64,000 bases of DNA from Arctopsyche grandis (GCF_051622035.1 NC_135360.1:2290001-2354000); one strand, 5' to 3'; positions 35,501 to 48,010 are shown, counted from the first letter of the stretch. The notes: generated from the sequence alone by a model not told the origin. A program made the numbers and translations.

Positions 35501-38500
35501 TCTTATTTGCAGCCGGCGATAAGCGAAGAACGGCTGAGGAGATGGACGAAATGCGCCAAAAGACGATGGCCTACGAGTATCTGTGTCATTTGGAAGAGGC
35601 TAAGGTTTGGCTCGAGGCCTGTCTCCGCGAGATCCTTCCCGCCACGATCGATCTCGAGGAGAATTTGAGGAACGGAGTGTACCTCGCCAAACTCGGCCAC
35701 TTCATATCCCCGGAGAAATTATCGCTGAACAAAATATACGACATCGATCAAAAACGCTACGAAGTATTCATTGCTTATGAATAATTTGTATTTGTCGATG
35801 AATGATTTATATATATAGTATTTTTTCTTTATTCTTTCAGATATTTGGATTACAATTCCGACACACGGACAATATAAATCAATGGTTGAGAGTGTTGAAA
35901 ACTACAAATCTTCCACAAGTATTAAATGCTTTTTAAGTTTGAATTCTAATCTAACATTTCCAATCTATACGTCGAATATATTTCCAATATATCGAATTTT
36001 AAAGATGCCTTCCGAGCTTAAATCACTACCTAAATCTCATTAATGTTATATCTAGTTTAACTGTTGAGATGACAAGAATGTTCTTATTATTCTTATATCA
36101 TACATATATTTATTCGGTCCATAGATATAGAATAACCTAGATAAGCCATAACGTACACTTTTGGTCGGAGATGTTGTTTAACCCTTTGACTGCTACAACA
36201 ACGATAAATCGTTGTTTTGAAATCGGCGAAGATTGCTACGACGATCGTTGTTGACGTCATTAATTGTCGTATTTCGATACTTTCTTTGAGCCACCAGCGC
36301 ATCAGTGGCACGAAACATTTTTTTTATATACGTATTTATATTTATTTTTCAATCAAGCTTTATAAATATTTATCAATTTTTTAAATAAAAGCTCTTCAAT
36401 TTCGGGTTCATCATCAAAGTAAATTTCGGGTTCGTTGTCAATGTCATATAAGGAGTTATTACTTGGGAATTGATTATTATCGATAAATTCATTTTCAGAA
36501 TCAGTAGAGCTGCTGATTTGTCGAGTTCCTCGGCGAGGAGCTATTATTTCGCTTTCATCACTTTCACTGTCCGATATCATTTTGCAGAGTTAAAATAAAT
36601 GGCAAAAAACAATAGAAATCCGCTTTCAATTATATAGGTCACGAGACGTCACGAATTCATGCAATCAATCAAATGCAACTGAAATGCATACAAAATGTTT
36701 ATGATACATGTTGAAAAATTATTTGATTATTAGAAACTTCGCATCCTTGTGTGTCTCGCTCATACGTACACAATTAAAACCAAGAAAGAAAGAGAGAGAG
36801 ACCGCTAACTGTTTCGAATATATCGCGTGTTGTAAGGATACATCGATATCTAAAAATAGATTATTGAAAAGAATAAAGCCTCGGAAAACAATCGTCAAAA
36901 CTTATTTAGTGTATATATGTAGGTATCTCTTTCGCACGCACGCATGTAAAAGCAAGACAGAAAGAGAGAGCACGAGTCCACGACTGCTTCTTAAAGATGT
37001 ATATAAAGTATTATAAAAATTACGAGTGTTCGGCGAAGTAAGTATGTAAAAAAAAATATTATATTAATTTTTTTCAAAATAATTACAAATGTTAGCATTT
37101 TTCGCTTGGACATTGAAAAACCTCGTAGCAGCCAAAGGGTTAACTAGCGGGGAAGTGGTGAAAAAAAAGGTCGACGCAGCGGTCGTCAGTGGTCAGCAAC
37201 CAGTTTATGTACATATGTACATGCTCTGAAGTTTTATTTTATTTATAACTTTATTTTATTGGACACTCCGCGTGACAGTAAACCAAACTAATAAAGCCAT
37301 ATTAAGAAAAAAATATTTAGCTATACACACTATATTAAACTACAAATGTATGTTACTATAATAAAACCATCATTAACTATTACAATATTTAAACATTAGT
37401 AACTTCCGCAAGGGTCAATTTTAAAGCTGACACTTTAATATTTAGTTCATTGTTTGTAGTTTTAAACTTAATGTCGATTTCTGAATTTCCTTCAGTGCCA
37501 ACAAGATATTTAGTGACACCCAGGTTGTCGACCGCTGTTCCATCAGTACATATATCGCGCCGATATTTCATTATATGTTAAAATACTACTACAATTGAAG
37601 ACATTATATATTAATTCTTACTTATGATATGTGATGCCATCCGCCTTTTTATGTTTTCTTGAGTAATTGTAACACAATTTCACTGAATACGTTGACATTT
37701 TCGAAAAATATCAATCGACCTTCCGACTTAGAAGCTAACTACATAGCTACTGAGAGAGAGTGTGCATGCACCAACAGGGTGATCGGCTTAGAGCGTCAGG
37801 GCGTATCTATGTATTCAATATCTATGATTTTTGTTTTGTTTTGTAACAATTGCCAAAACTCTTTGGGATCATCAGCTTTGTCGCCTTCCCAAGTATTTTT
37901 AAATACTAAAATATGCACATAATTATATTATACATATGTACATGTATTAAGCGAAATGGCTTATCATAGTATTTTTCAACTTTTAACCAGTATTCGGTCA
38001 GCTGTTTTATAAACTAATGTCTCTTGAGTTTATAATCTTATTTGTTACACATATGTTATACTATATTCTTTACATTGTAGACATTTCACCCAGAAACGAC
38101 AGACGTGTATGACAAAAAAAACATGCCCAGAGTTATATACTGCATTCACGCTCTGAGCTCACATCTGTTTAAATTGGGAAAAGCACCTTTGATTGAGGAC
38201 TTGTACGGAAAGGCCAAATTCACCGGTAAATATACGTACATATGTTAGCTCAACATATTCAATACCTCATTCGAGTATTTCTATTTGAATCGGTTTTCAG
38301 ACGAGGAAATCAATGCAATGAGCAAAGAACTACAGCGGTACGGCATCAAAATGCCCGCATTTCAAAAGATCGGTGGCATTCTCTCTTCGAACATAGACGG
38401 AGATGTTGCGGCTCTGCACGCGGCTATCATCAACGTAAACAACGCTGTGGATTTGGACGACGACATCGAATCGTCACTGCTCAATCCGACCGCCCAACTC

Positions 38501-41500
38501 AAGTACATACTGCCGAATCTGCTGCCGACGTATCACGTGGTCTTGCAGCATGCGAGAAAGCTGAAGATTCAGAACACGTTGAGCCGATCGATGAACGATA
38601 GCTACACTCCGGACGTGTACGACGAGCTTTTGACTCAAGCGGAGATTCAAGGATACATTTTGAATGTCAACACTTCGTATGCCGTCGGCGAAATATTCAA
38701 AGTCGTCGATAACAACGACGACGGGAGACTCTTCGACGAGTTGAAGCCGTCTTGGCTGCAGCTGAAGAATTTGGACGGCGAAAATTCTCATTTTTATTTA
38801 GATTTGCTGACGAATCTAGACGTGGATCACAAGAGCTTGTTGCAGTTCGCCGACTTTAATAAATTACTGCAGGCGATCGTCGACGAGGGGAATTCGAAAG
38901 CCGAAGCGTACGATTTCATCAAAGAGTCCGTGAAGAGCGTGAACACGGCTCTGGACGGTGATAATTGCAAGAATCTGTACAATGCTCTCGTCAATCTGAA
39001 CGGTTATGTCAAGTTCAAGATTGAAGAGTTTTCAATGCCGCTCTTCCACGAAGAGCTCCGACTGGCCAAGATGGAGCTGGACGAGGATTTGGGTTTTGAC
39101 GATATATCAAAGAGTTGCCGCGTGCTGTCGGCGACCGCTCACATTTCTAAGGTTTTGGATTTCGGTAATCAGCTCACGTTGTGGGATGCCTTGAACGACA
39201 GTGCTTTGCAGCTGAGCGGACTGCGCTTCGGAGCGTGTCAGGATTATCAACGATCGTTGAAGGCGGCTCGCACGGCGAAACGGCAAGCGGCTTTGCCCTG
39301 TACTCTGCTCACTCTGTTGGACGTTCAAGATTGTATCGACGACGTCAACACCCAGGACGATCTCGCTCAAGATTGTAAGATAATAGTTTCTTATGTATTC
39401 TTAATGATATAATCATCATCTACAGCCATTCACCATCCAATGTTGGATGAAGGCCTCCAACGCGCTTCCACTTGACTCGACTGTTTTGCGCATTTCTCTT
39501 AATATTTTTCTAATTTCGTTCACCCATCTTCCTTGCGGTCTTTCTTTTACTCTTTTGCATTCTCTCGGGTACCATTCAAGCACTTCTTTCGTCCATCCTC
39601 CTAGCTACGTGACCCGCCCATTGCCATTTCAATCTCTTCACTCTATCCACTATGTCCACTACCCTGGTCATACTCCTCACCCACGTGTTCCGCTTTCTGT
39701 CTTTCCTCGTTATGCCGAGCATACAGCGTTCCATATTTCTTTGAGTGCATTGAACTCGATGTAGCATCTTGACGTTCAGTGTCCAAGTTTCACATTCATA
39801 CGTCATCACTGGCAAAAAACGCATTGATCGAAGATCTTTTTCTTCAGGCAGAATGGCTTTTTTGATTTTAAAACAACATTCATTCGTCCAAATGCACTCC
39901 ATCCTAATTTCACATGTCTCTTTATCTCATCATCTTTACTACCTGACATGTCAATTATTTCACCTAAATATAAATAATGAATTACTACTTCTACTGGTTT
40001 ATCATGTAATGCGATGCTATCAGGCATGTATTAACTATTGAACATTAGTTTGGTCTTATCTACGTTAATTTATAACCCTACTTTCCCTGTCCAGCTGTGC
40101 TAGTCTGTTCAGTAGGTCAGCTTGGTCGCGAGGTATTAAAACTATCGTCTGCTAACCGAAGGTGATTCAAGAAGCGACCGTTGATGCTTACTCCGGCTGT
40201 GTCCCATTCCAAGTACCTGAAAACTCCCTCAAGCACTGCATTGAATAACTTGGGCGAGATGGTATCTTGTCTTACTCCTTTTCCTATGCTAAATTTATCA
40301 GTACCTGAAAAAAATAAACCCCACATAGGGTTCCGGCACTCCCTGTGTTTGTGTAGATCGTTAACTACTGCATTTATTTATTAACTATTAATTCAAAATG
40401 TCGTCTCATTTCAGTGATAAGTGACCTGCACAAAGTGAACGAATCGGTGAAACAAAACGACCCGGACAAGTTGATAGACGCATTGAATAGCGAAAAGTTC
40501 AGCCACTTGGGACCGATAAGCCATGGAGATGTCGACTTATACTTGCACTTGTTCAGGGCGTGCATGAAGAAGAGCAATAGCACGGAGCTCTGGCTGGATG
40601 ACGTCGAGAGTGTGACGAGGCAGGCTTCGCACGAAATCAAAAACATCAAACAGACACGCTCGCTACTCGTCGACTTTGACGAAGCCCTCTCCAACAACAA
40701 CATGTACAAGTTCGTAGACGTTCTGCAAAAACTCGGCCACACTCCGCCCGACAATGACAAAGATCGCCGTAGAATGTTCGAAGTTTTCTCGGCGAAAATG
40801 TCGGCACGCCGATCGCCGTGGCTTCGACACACCACTGCACCTGGAAAAGACGTATACATAAACGTGGAGTCTCGCTCGCACGTTTGGCTTGCCCCGAAAA
40901 ACTTCACACCGGGCTCGGGACGCTTCTCCGTCGAAGATATCGACGCGCTAGTTAAGAAGATAGTATCTCGCGAGGATGCGACGAAGCAGCGAAAGGTCGT
41001 CGAGGCCGTGGTCAAGTTGCAGGCGTACGCCCGAGGGTATCTGATACGGGTCCGATATGCGAGGATGTTGCACTTCGTCAGGCACGTGTCACGCGTGGTG
41101 AGGATACAGGCGTGGTGGAGGAGTGTGCTCGCTCAACGGGAGTACGAGCAGTTGTTGAAGTTGTATCGGGCACAGAAGCAGGCTCGTCAGATGAAAAAGG
41201 TTCAATGTGAGGATCCATGGCAACGCTACAAACGGAGGGTGCGTACTATCTGATAAGATTTAAGTATTATATTACGTATGCATTGGAAAAAGTGTTTGGC
41301 TCAAAATTCGAATGTATAGATTGCCTATTTATTTTAACTGAAAAATTCAGCGGCTCTGCATTTTTCATAGAAGCACTTTTGTTGAAAAATAATTTATTTT
41401 TAAAGTTACTGTTTTTAAAATCCTCAATGTAATTTTTTATTTTTATTTATGACTTTTTTTTAATTTGGGTGGCTTGAGAATTGTGCTTTATATTTTTATT

Positions 41501-44500
41501 CTATTTTATTTTTACATATATATATATATACATACCAGGAAGGCCTAACAGGTAAACCCCAATTGAGAGGCTGAAGAACACGAAATTAACAATTAATTAA
41601 TTAGCAAATTAATCCATAGAGACATGTATGGATTTATACTTGTACATAAATTTTTACATATTGTACATATGTAAATCAAATTCAGGGTATTTGTAACATA
41701 GCGGGTAGGATGAGTTTTTGAAGGAACCGTTTCAACAATGAAATCAGATAAATTGGCAAACTATGATAGGAAACGATCGACTTGGAGTCACAAATATCCA
41801 AATCTGACCAGCAGCATTAAAGATTAGCCCGGAATCGAACCCGGTAACCTCTCAGTGTTAAACATAAACTCAACCACTGAGCCACACTGCTGGCTATGTA
41901 AGCCATTATATGTATAAAGTATCAGGGATAAGAATCATGAAACTGAAAGTGTGTTTCCATATTAACTTTGTTGATAAAATAAAGTATAACTTAGGCTCAT
42001 TGATCAAGAATATGCGAGAAAGTATTATTTATCGATTTAATCGGTTTTGATATAAATTAAATTTATGACTATAAACAATAAGGAAATGATATATTCTTAC
42101 TCAGTAGGTCTTAATTGATTTGAGAAAATTTAAAAACAAATTGTTCATCTTTGCGGTGTTTCTATTATATATAATTTTTGTTTTATTATTATCACTTTTC
42201 AGGAGAAGGACATAATCAAAATACAATCAATGTGGCGAGGAAAGCAAGCGAGGGTTGCCTTCAATTCTCTGTGTCACGTCAAAAATCCACCGTTCAAGGT
42301 TGTAAAATACTTTGTGCCGCTGCTTGACTTCTCTACGGCCGACTACGACAAGGAAATACAACTGCAGACGCTGCGATCGGAGGCAGTGCAGATCATACGA
42401 AAAAACCAAGAGCTGTCGAAGCAACTCGATGGCATGGATATAAAGATCGGCCTGCTCGTTCAGAACAGAATCACGCTGCAGGACGTCCTGGCGCATCGGA
42501 CGAAGATCAACGACCTGGCCAAGGAGAGGGGCACGACCCTCAGACTGGACGCTCAGCCGCAGACGAAGCCGACCAAGACTTACCTGACGACGAGCGTACG
42601 CGGCTTGAAAACCCTCACGAAGGAGAGCCGGAAGCTCTTGGACGGATATCAGAAATTGTTCTACACACTGCAAACCAACCCGTCGTACTTGTCCAAGCTG
42701 TTGTTCTGTCTGCCGCAGAGCAGGACGAATCAATTTTTGCAGAATGTCATTTTGACCTTGTACAACTTTGGGGCGAACGCCCGCGACGAGTACCTGCTGC
42801 TGAAACTGTTCCGGTTCAGTCTGGAGGAGGAGATCAACAGCAAGATCATCAAACCGATGGACGTGATCACCGGCAATCCGATGGTGTTGAAGATGGCCGT
42901 GAATCACGCTCGACAGATGACCGGTCTGACGAGTCTGAGGAACATCGTCGGACCGCTCGTCGATAAGATGTTGAATGACAAGAACATCAGCATCGAGACC
43001 AGTCCCGTAGACATTTATAAAGCTTGGAGGAATCAGATGGAAACTCACACTGGACAAGCTTCGTAAGTATTCAATGACACACACGATTGTATAAATATAC
43101 ATATTCGTTAAGATTGGGAGTTGCTTTTCTCGTGAGTATGTTGCCACCTCTGGGATTCCCCAAGGATCAAATCTTGGCCCTTTATTATTCCTATTATTTA
43201 TCAACGATATTCATTCATCTATTCGCCATTCTAAATTTTTATTATTATATGCGGATTACTTAAAAGTTTACAAGATTGATTTACCTGACGCTCATTATTT
43301 GCAAGAGGATTTGAATTCTATTTTTGAATGGGCTAATGTCAATAAACTTCCGTTCAATATCCTAAAGTGTCAGGTCATTTCTTACTCTCGTTCGCGTTCT
43401 CCTATTGAGTATCCGTGCAGATTTCACGATTCTCCTCTTCTGAGAGAATTATTTATATCAGATCTAGGAATCGTTTTCGAAAATAGTTGGAGTTTCAACA
43501 TCCACATTGAGAACATCTGCGATAGGGCAACAGAAATCCTTGGATTCGTAATCTAGGGCTCACTGCCATTCGTCCCTTATATTGTTCGTTAGTTGGCAGT
43601 GTGCTTGAGTCTGGCTCTATTACATGGTCACCCTATCAAGATCGTTACTCCCTGATGTTGGAACGAGTCCAAAAAAAATTCCTCAGATTTTTATATCCGA
43701 AGACAATTGGATTTTATCCATATCTGTTCCCTAGTGCCTTTGTCTTGGGATCTTTGGGGTTCAACTCCTTGGCAAAGAGAGGAGTAAAATTATTCACAAT
43801 CCCGCTATCCTGGAGAAGCTTAATTTTTTGGCCCAGGAAAATCATAAGGTTTTGCGAAAGCATGATTAGGGCTAAAACAAACGTGCTCATGAACTCCCCC
43901 CCCCCCCTCCCCCCTTGAGTGCTGTTCTACTCCTCAACTTACTGGCACATTCCTTGGATCTCTTCAATGCCAGTTATGTTGAGTTGGTCAAACACATCGC
44001 ACGATATGATAATCTTTATTATTTATTTGTTTTTCACTAGACATATTTCTTACTTGCTTTTGATTTTTGTTACTCTTGTTTTATGTATACTTATATTTGT
44101 ATTAATACCACATACCTATCAAGTCTCTATTGTATTGATTTTTTAAAAATAAAATATTTGCATCGAAGTGTATATATGTACATATATGTATTATATATCC
44201 GTATGTGCTTGTGAAATCCCCTGTACTATCATTTTTTTTGTAGATCTTTACCGTATGCGGTGACGCAAGAGGAAGCGTTGTCGTATGAAGAAGTTCGACT
44301 TCGTCTAAATAAGGGTTTGGAGACGCTGACCACAATGGTGACCGTGTTCATAGAGCGCATAATAGGATGCTGTCACATGTTGCCGTTCTCTATCACGTAC
44401 ATGGCTCGCGTTCTGCACCACTCCCTGATCAAAAAGTTTCCGTTCTCTCCCGAGAAGGAAATTCTCAAAGTAAACTTTATTCTATTTCAAAATTAAGCGT

Positions 44501-47010
44501 GCAGTGTGATTAATATTAATTCATACACAACTTTCGATTTCAGGTCATTGGACATTTTGTGTATTACCAGTTTATCAACGCTGCTATTGTGGCTCCGGAC
44601 GCTTTTGACATAGTCTCGCTGTCGCACGATCGAGCGTTGTCGAACGATCAGCGCAGAAATTTGGCTTCTGTTGCCAAAATATTGCACTTTTCCGCGTCCA
44701 AGAAGGGGGTGGGTTTTTGTCGAATTGTCGAATCTCCGTTTGCAGGAATATAACTTTAATATTAACACTCGGTTAAATTTCAGTTCGGCGAAGAGTCGGC
44801 TCATTTGCAATGCTTGAACCCGTTCATAATCGAATGCCACGAAAAGATGAAAGACCTGTTCCGCAGGTGCTGTCAAGGACCTTCGCTCGAAGAACACTTT
44901 TCAATGGATGAATACTCCGAGGCAACCCTGCTGAACAAACCGCACATTTATATAAGTATACAGGTGGGTCGGCGCACGATGAAAAATCATTAGTTAATTA
45001 ACATGAAAGGCTCGGAGCCTGGTGACGAAGGTCTCCCATACAAAAGTAGTTAGAGAATCAGTTTTTATTACCGTTTACTAGTATACGCATTATCAACTGA
45101 CGGCATGTTTGTACGATTTTTTTTTAGGAAATATGCGACACTCATACTCTCCTCGTGGAGTACGAAGAGATAATTGCTCCGGAGATGACCGACAAACTGC
45201 ACGCGATATTGGACAACTTGGGTCCGCTGGAGCCGGGCGACGTTATACCGATAGCGATCATCGCTCCACTCAACACGGAAGTATGCCTAACCCTCACCGA
45301 CGACAGCGAAGTCCCCGTCGACGATCTGACTGACGTGAATAAGTTGTTCATCAAAACCAAGGAGTTGTGCGTGTCCGTGTTGCCGTTTTTGAACGGTAAT
45401 ATTAAATATATTATACACCATGACCATAAATGCATGCGCGATATTTGTATTTGATGTGTGAGGCTATCCATGGTAAAAGTTAAACTGCCGGTACCACGCG
45501 GGTTGACAGAAGAAGAAGTTGAGTACTGTAGGTAGGGAAAGTATGTATGTTGACCATGTCCCGGCCTATAGAAACACGTGTGTTCGGAAGAGGATATTTA
45601 TTGTTCAGTTGACACAAGTTTCATTGTATGTACGGCGAAGGAGATAGTTGCTCGGCCTCAGAGGAGTGAGCAGGCTGAACTCCTGAAGCTCACTGGCACC
45701 TGGGGATGATGCGCTGGTTTATATACTGATTGATTGTGCAACGCGTAGCTTGGCTGGTGAGATTGTGTTCTGGAAGATTCCTACGGGGTCGAGGTTATCC
45801 TTTCTGTAGCTGTGCCTCAAGTTTTGGTTGGTGCGTAGCTATGTGGTGAGATCATCGTCTCGGGGGTTTCCTTGTACTCGCGGTTACATAGCCGAAGCGA
45901 GTTGATGGTGTCTTTGCCCTAGTTTGAACGAAGGTATTTCGGCCGAGGTCGATTTTACATGTTCGTACAGCTCGAGTTTGATGGGGAAATAGTTGAAATC
46001 ATCGACCTCGATTCGGGATAGTACAAGTTGTGCTATACACCACATTGGTCCAAAAATATGAATTCAAAATTTCGACTGATTTTTACTGTATTGATCCCAT
46101 ATCACGTTTCAATGGTGTCTAGTTTTAACAAATACTTTTTTTGTTTTTGTTATTAATAGTGATATTTATATTTCAGGCGATCATTTATTGGAAGCGTTGT
46201 GCATAGGGACTACTAAAGAGCAGCAGGAGCAGTACGGAGCGTATGTAAAGCAGCGACTGTACTCGGGGATGATCAAATCGCAAGACAACATGACGCTCAG
46301 GGAGCACATCGCCCGCTTGAGGAAGTATCTGGAGAGGTTGGAGGACGAGGGTTACGTGACCCGAGAGGACGGCTATCAGAACATCGTCACGGCAATAGCG
46401 CTCGATCTGTGCAACAAGGGAAAGTACAGACGGAGTCAGCTCCGAGCGCTTCAGATGATGAAGAAGACCAAGAAGGCTCTGGACGAGAAGGCAAAGTTCT
46501 ATCAGGACCAGGTCGACTACTACAATCAGTACATCAACAAGTGTTTGGAGAATCTCAACGCTGGTAAACGGTCAGTATTCACATGACTTTATATGGTAAT
46601 CGGTCTTGATAGATGTGTACATATATGGTGTTGTTTTCGTTTACAGTTCGGTGCACGTGGTCGGTCGCAAGGGTGGTAAGAATCCCGGTAAGATAAAGTC
46701 GAAATTGAATTTGAAATACACGGCGTCGAAGCTGCACGAGAAGGGCGTTCTGATCGAGATCGACGGCCTGACGACGGGACAGTTCAGGAGCGTCTTGTTC
46801 GAGATAGCGCCGACGGACCAGAACGGAGTGTTCACTGTCAAGGGTAAGTTCATGGGCGTGGAGGTGGACAAGATCGAGGTCGATATACAGTATCTGCTGC
46901 AGCTGCAGTACGACGGGTGCGGCATCATGAACCTGTTCGGAAAGGCCAAGGTCAACGTCAACTTGTTGCTCTTTTTGCTGAACAGCAAATTCTACGGCAA
47001 AAAGGCTTGA
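32580..47010 (+). CDS. IQGAP1: IQGAP family Ras GTPase-activating-like scaffold, complete
   Basis: IQGAPs are cytoplasmic scaffolds binding actin, calmodulin and Cdc42/Rac. Thirteen exons: 32580-32622, 35513-35763, 35841-35918, 38081-38225, 38301-39374, 40415-41238, 42203-43062, 44244-44469, 44544-44708, 44784-44963, 45128-45395, 46177-46570, 46647-47010. All have AG/GT borders and continuous phase: 1623 codons against ~1657 in human IQGAP1. Domains: calponin homology (~28-140; AYEYLCHLEEAKVWLEACL), IQGAP repeat region (~170-700), three visible IQ motifs (~725, ~752, ~808), GAP-related domain (~960-1275), RasGAP C-terminal domain (~1400-1600; HEKGVLIEIDGL). In the GAP domain, FINAAIVAPDAFD replaces the catalytic FLR...PA motif, as in non-catalytic IQGAPs. 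I saw no clear WW domain. Introns carry piggyBac MITEs, an RTE, a SINE and a Jockey-like copy. Confidence 0.93.
33133..33650. repeat. piggyBac-type MITE (family C) in IQGAP intron 1
   Basis: It is bounded by TTAA on both sides, with inverted ends TTAACTCTTTGCCCGTGGC and (inverted right end) TTAACCGTTTGCCCGCGGC. Inside the left end AGCGAACATGCCCTGTACGC matches the element at 57958-58286. No transposase ORF. Confidence 0.75.
33826..34403. repeat. piggyBac-type MITE (family D) in IQGAP intron 1
   Basis: TTAA at both ends; inverted ends TTAACCCTTTGAATGCTGA and (inverted) TTAACCCTTTGTGTGCTGA. A CAACGCCGATCAGCGTTTTG hairpin sits near the left end. 578 bp, non-coding, only 175 bp downstream of family C. 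Confidence 0.75.
34463..35271. repeat. foldback element with 21-bp tandem-repeat arms in IQGAP intron 1
   Basis: Left arm 34463-34735: about 11 copies of a 21-bp unit (consensus CAAATTCGTCRTTTTACAAAT), preceded by GTTTTTACACTTC. Right arm 35120-35271: about 5 inverted copies, ending GAAGTGTAAAAAC. The ~380-bp loop is extremely AT-rich with its own ATTAATTAATA palindromes. The 21-bp period makes open frames on both strands (NSSFYKS and TNLICKM repeats). These are not taken as genes because intron 1 splicing is well supported. Confidence 0.85.
36178..37143 (-). mobile_element. internally deleted piggyBac-like element in IQGAP intron 3
   Basis: TTAA duplications bound a 966-bp element with terminal inverted repeats CCCTTTGACTGCTAC and (inverted right end) CCCTTTGGCTGCTAC. 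TTAA targets and CCC-starting ends are hallmarks of the piggyBac superfamily. The minus strand holds a 75-codon acidic ORF (36353-36580) resembling the start of such transposases. The DDD catalytic core is missing, so it can only move in trans. Confidence 0.75.
36353..36580 (-). pseudogene. truncated piggyBac-like transposase N-terminus
   Basis: A 75-codon ORF beginning MISDSESDESEIIAPRRGTR, rich in Asp, Glu and Ser. piggyBac-superfamily transposases typically start with such an acidic, disordered segment. The frame stops shortly after EPEIEELLFKKL and nothing resembling the catalytic domain follows before the inverted repeat. The start ATG is intact, so expression of a short acidic peptide is possible but unsupported. 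Confidence 0.5.
39412..40375 (-). mobile_element. RTE-like retrotransposon fragment in IQGAP intron 5
   Basis: In minus direction: GVRQDTISPKLFNAVLEGVF, NGRFLNHLRLADDSF, DEIKRHVKLGW, MTYECETWTLNVKML and WQWAGHVARRMDE, then the ATGATG tail near 39412. Frame breaks are numerous. It begins 38 bp after the exon 5 donor and ends 40 bp before the exon 6 acceptor, so it makes up nearly the whole intron. Confidence 0.85.
41531..41894 (-). repeat. tRNA-derived SINE in IQGAP intron 6
   Basis: The minus strand reads a tRNA-like head with a good A box (GTGGCTCAGTGGTTGAG, 41869-41885) and B box (GGGTTCGATTCC, 41831-41842), then the common SINE body and the CCTTCCTGGTATG 3' end, followed by TATA repeats. 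This is the best preserved RNA polymerase III promoter of the family in the window. Confidence 0.8.
43105..43990 (+). mobile_element. Jockey/CR1-like reverse-transcriptase fragment in IQGAP intron 7
   Basis: The plus strand encodes GIPQGSNLGPLLFLLFINDI, then LLLYADYLKVYKI, where the catalytic box expected as YADD reads YADY. After that come FEWANVNKLPFNILKCQVIS, frame breaks, and the C-terminal region with YSLMLERVQKKFLRFLYPK. A run of C follows at 43899-43915. The altered catalytic box and the stops make it inactive. Confidence 0.8.
45535..46030 (-). mobile_element. possible solo LTR in IQGAP intron 11
   Basis: The minus strand ends GCCGTACATACAATG...CAACTGAACAATAAATATCC...ACACACGTGTTTC. 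This parallels the end of the window (63925-64000: CGTACATACAATAACC, AACAATTGAACAAAATAAACG, ACATGTGTTTCG). The shared order with a polyadenylation-like AATAAA suggests related LTR ends. Precise borders and target duplication were not found and no internal genes flank it. Confidence 0.4.
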
Positions 47011-47439
47011 TTGTGCTGTGTCGACCAACGTGCCAATTCCCAAACTAGTCAACAATCGTATCTTGACGAAATAATTTGTATTTGGTTTGACATGTCTCAA
47101 TTTGAATGTACATATTATTATTTTGGAACAAAAATGAAAATTCAACGTTAAATCATTTTTCCCATCAGTTGTACAGATATTTGATTTTTCAGTACAAATA
47201 TTTATGTTTTATAAATTAATTAATTGGATTTATCGGTATTGATTTTTTTGTACATATGTATATGTCTTCGGCATACAAAGATAATCCATTCACTAAATAA
47301 TTTGACAGTAAAAAAATAATTTGTTGTCATTTAAGTATTATATTGTTAAATTAAGTTCTCATACTATGTTCCATTTAAGTTAAACTGCATATGTAGTACG
47401 GAGTGTAAAAACATTAATTGTGTTAGGGTACGATTTAAC

Positions 47440-48010
47440 TGTACACTGAGAAAAATACTTTGTATCTTAAAAAAAATGTTTGTGCATTAAAAATATGCTT
47501 TATTTTCGGTGCATTAAACAATCTCGTATTTTGCATCGAATAAAAAATTTTGGCATTATAAAGTGACCATTAAAAATATGAAACGATCATTCGAAAAAAT
47601 AGATTTTAGCATTAGAATAGATACAAAAAGTGGCAACGTTGCAGTCTTCCGCTATTGGCAACTGTCAACTGTCAAAAGTGTTTACTTTTGTTTTTCACTA
47701 GTGAAATGTAATCTTAACGAAATAAAATCAACCCTAACTTAACCAAACCAAACCATAAATAAATAAAACCAAACGTTGGTTCGTATTTTGGTATTCGCAA
47801 CGTTGCCGATACAGTTCATCTATCATTTTAATGCACATTTCATCCACTTTTTAAGTAGCAAATATTTTTTTCAATGATCAATGCAATCTGTATCCATAAT
47901 TTAGAAATGCACACAAATTTTTTGTAATGTACAGAAACTTTTTTTTTAAGTACAAAATTTTTTTTAAATGCACATTTACTTTATAAAATGGACGTTTAAA
48001 TTGTTCTCAT
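47440..48010. repeat. imperfect inverted-repeat element between IQGAP and RELCH
   Basis: The outer arms carry repeated NTGCATTAAAAAT-like units, mirrored as ATTTTAATGCAC near 47825. The inner arms hold GGCAACGTTGCAG (47632) and its partner CGCAACGTTGCCG (47798). The central part has AACCCTAACTTAACCAAACC. A degenerate relative lies at 52090-52260. It occupies much of the 1.29-kb gap between the converging genes. Confidence 0.5.

Noticed and set aside
40374-41015. 213-codon minus-strand ORF opposite IQGAP exon 6
   Set aside because: Antisense shadow of a well-supported exon.
42227-43204. 325-codon minus-strand ORF opposite IQGAP exon 7
   Set aside because: Shadow of a conserved GAP-related-domain exon. 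Its translation is low in complexity and unlike any family.
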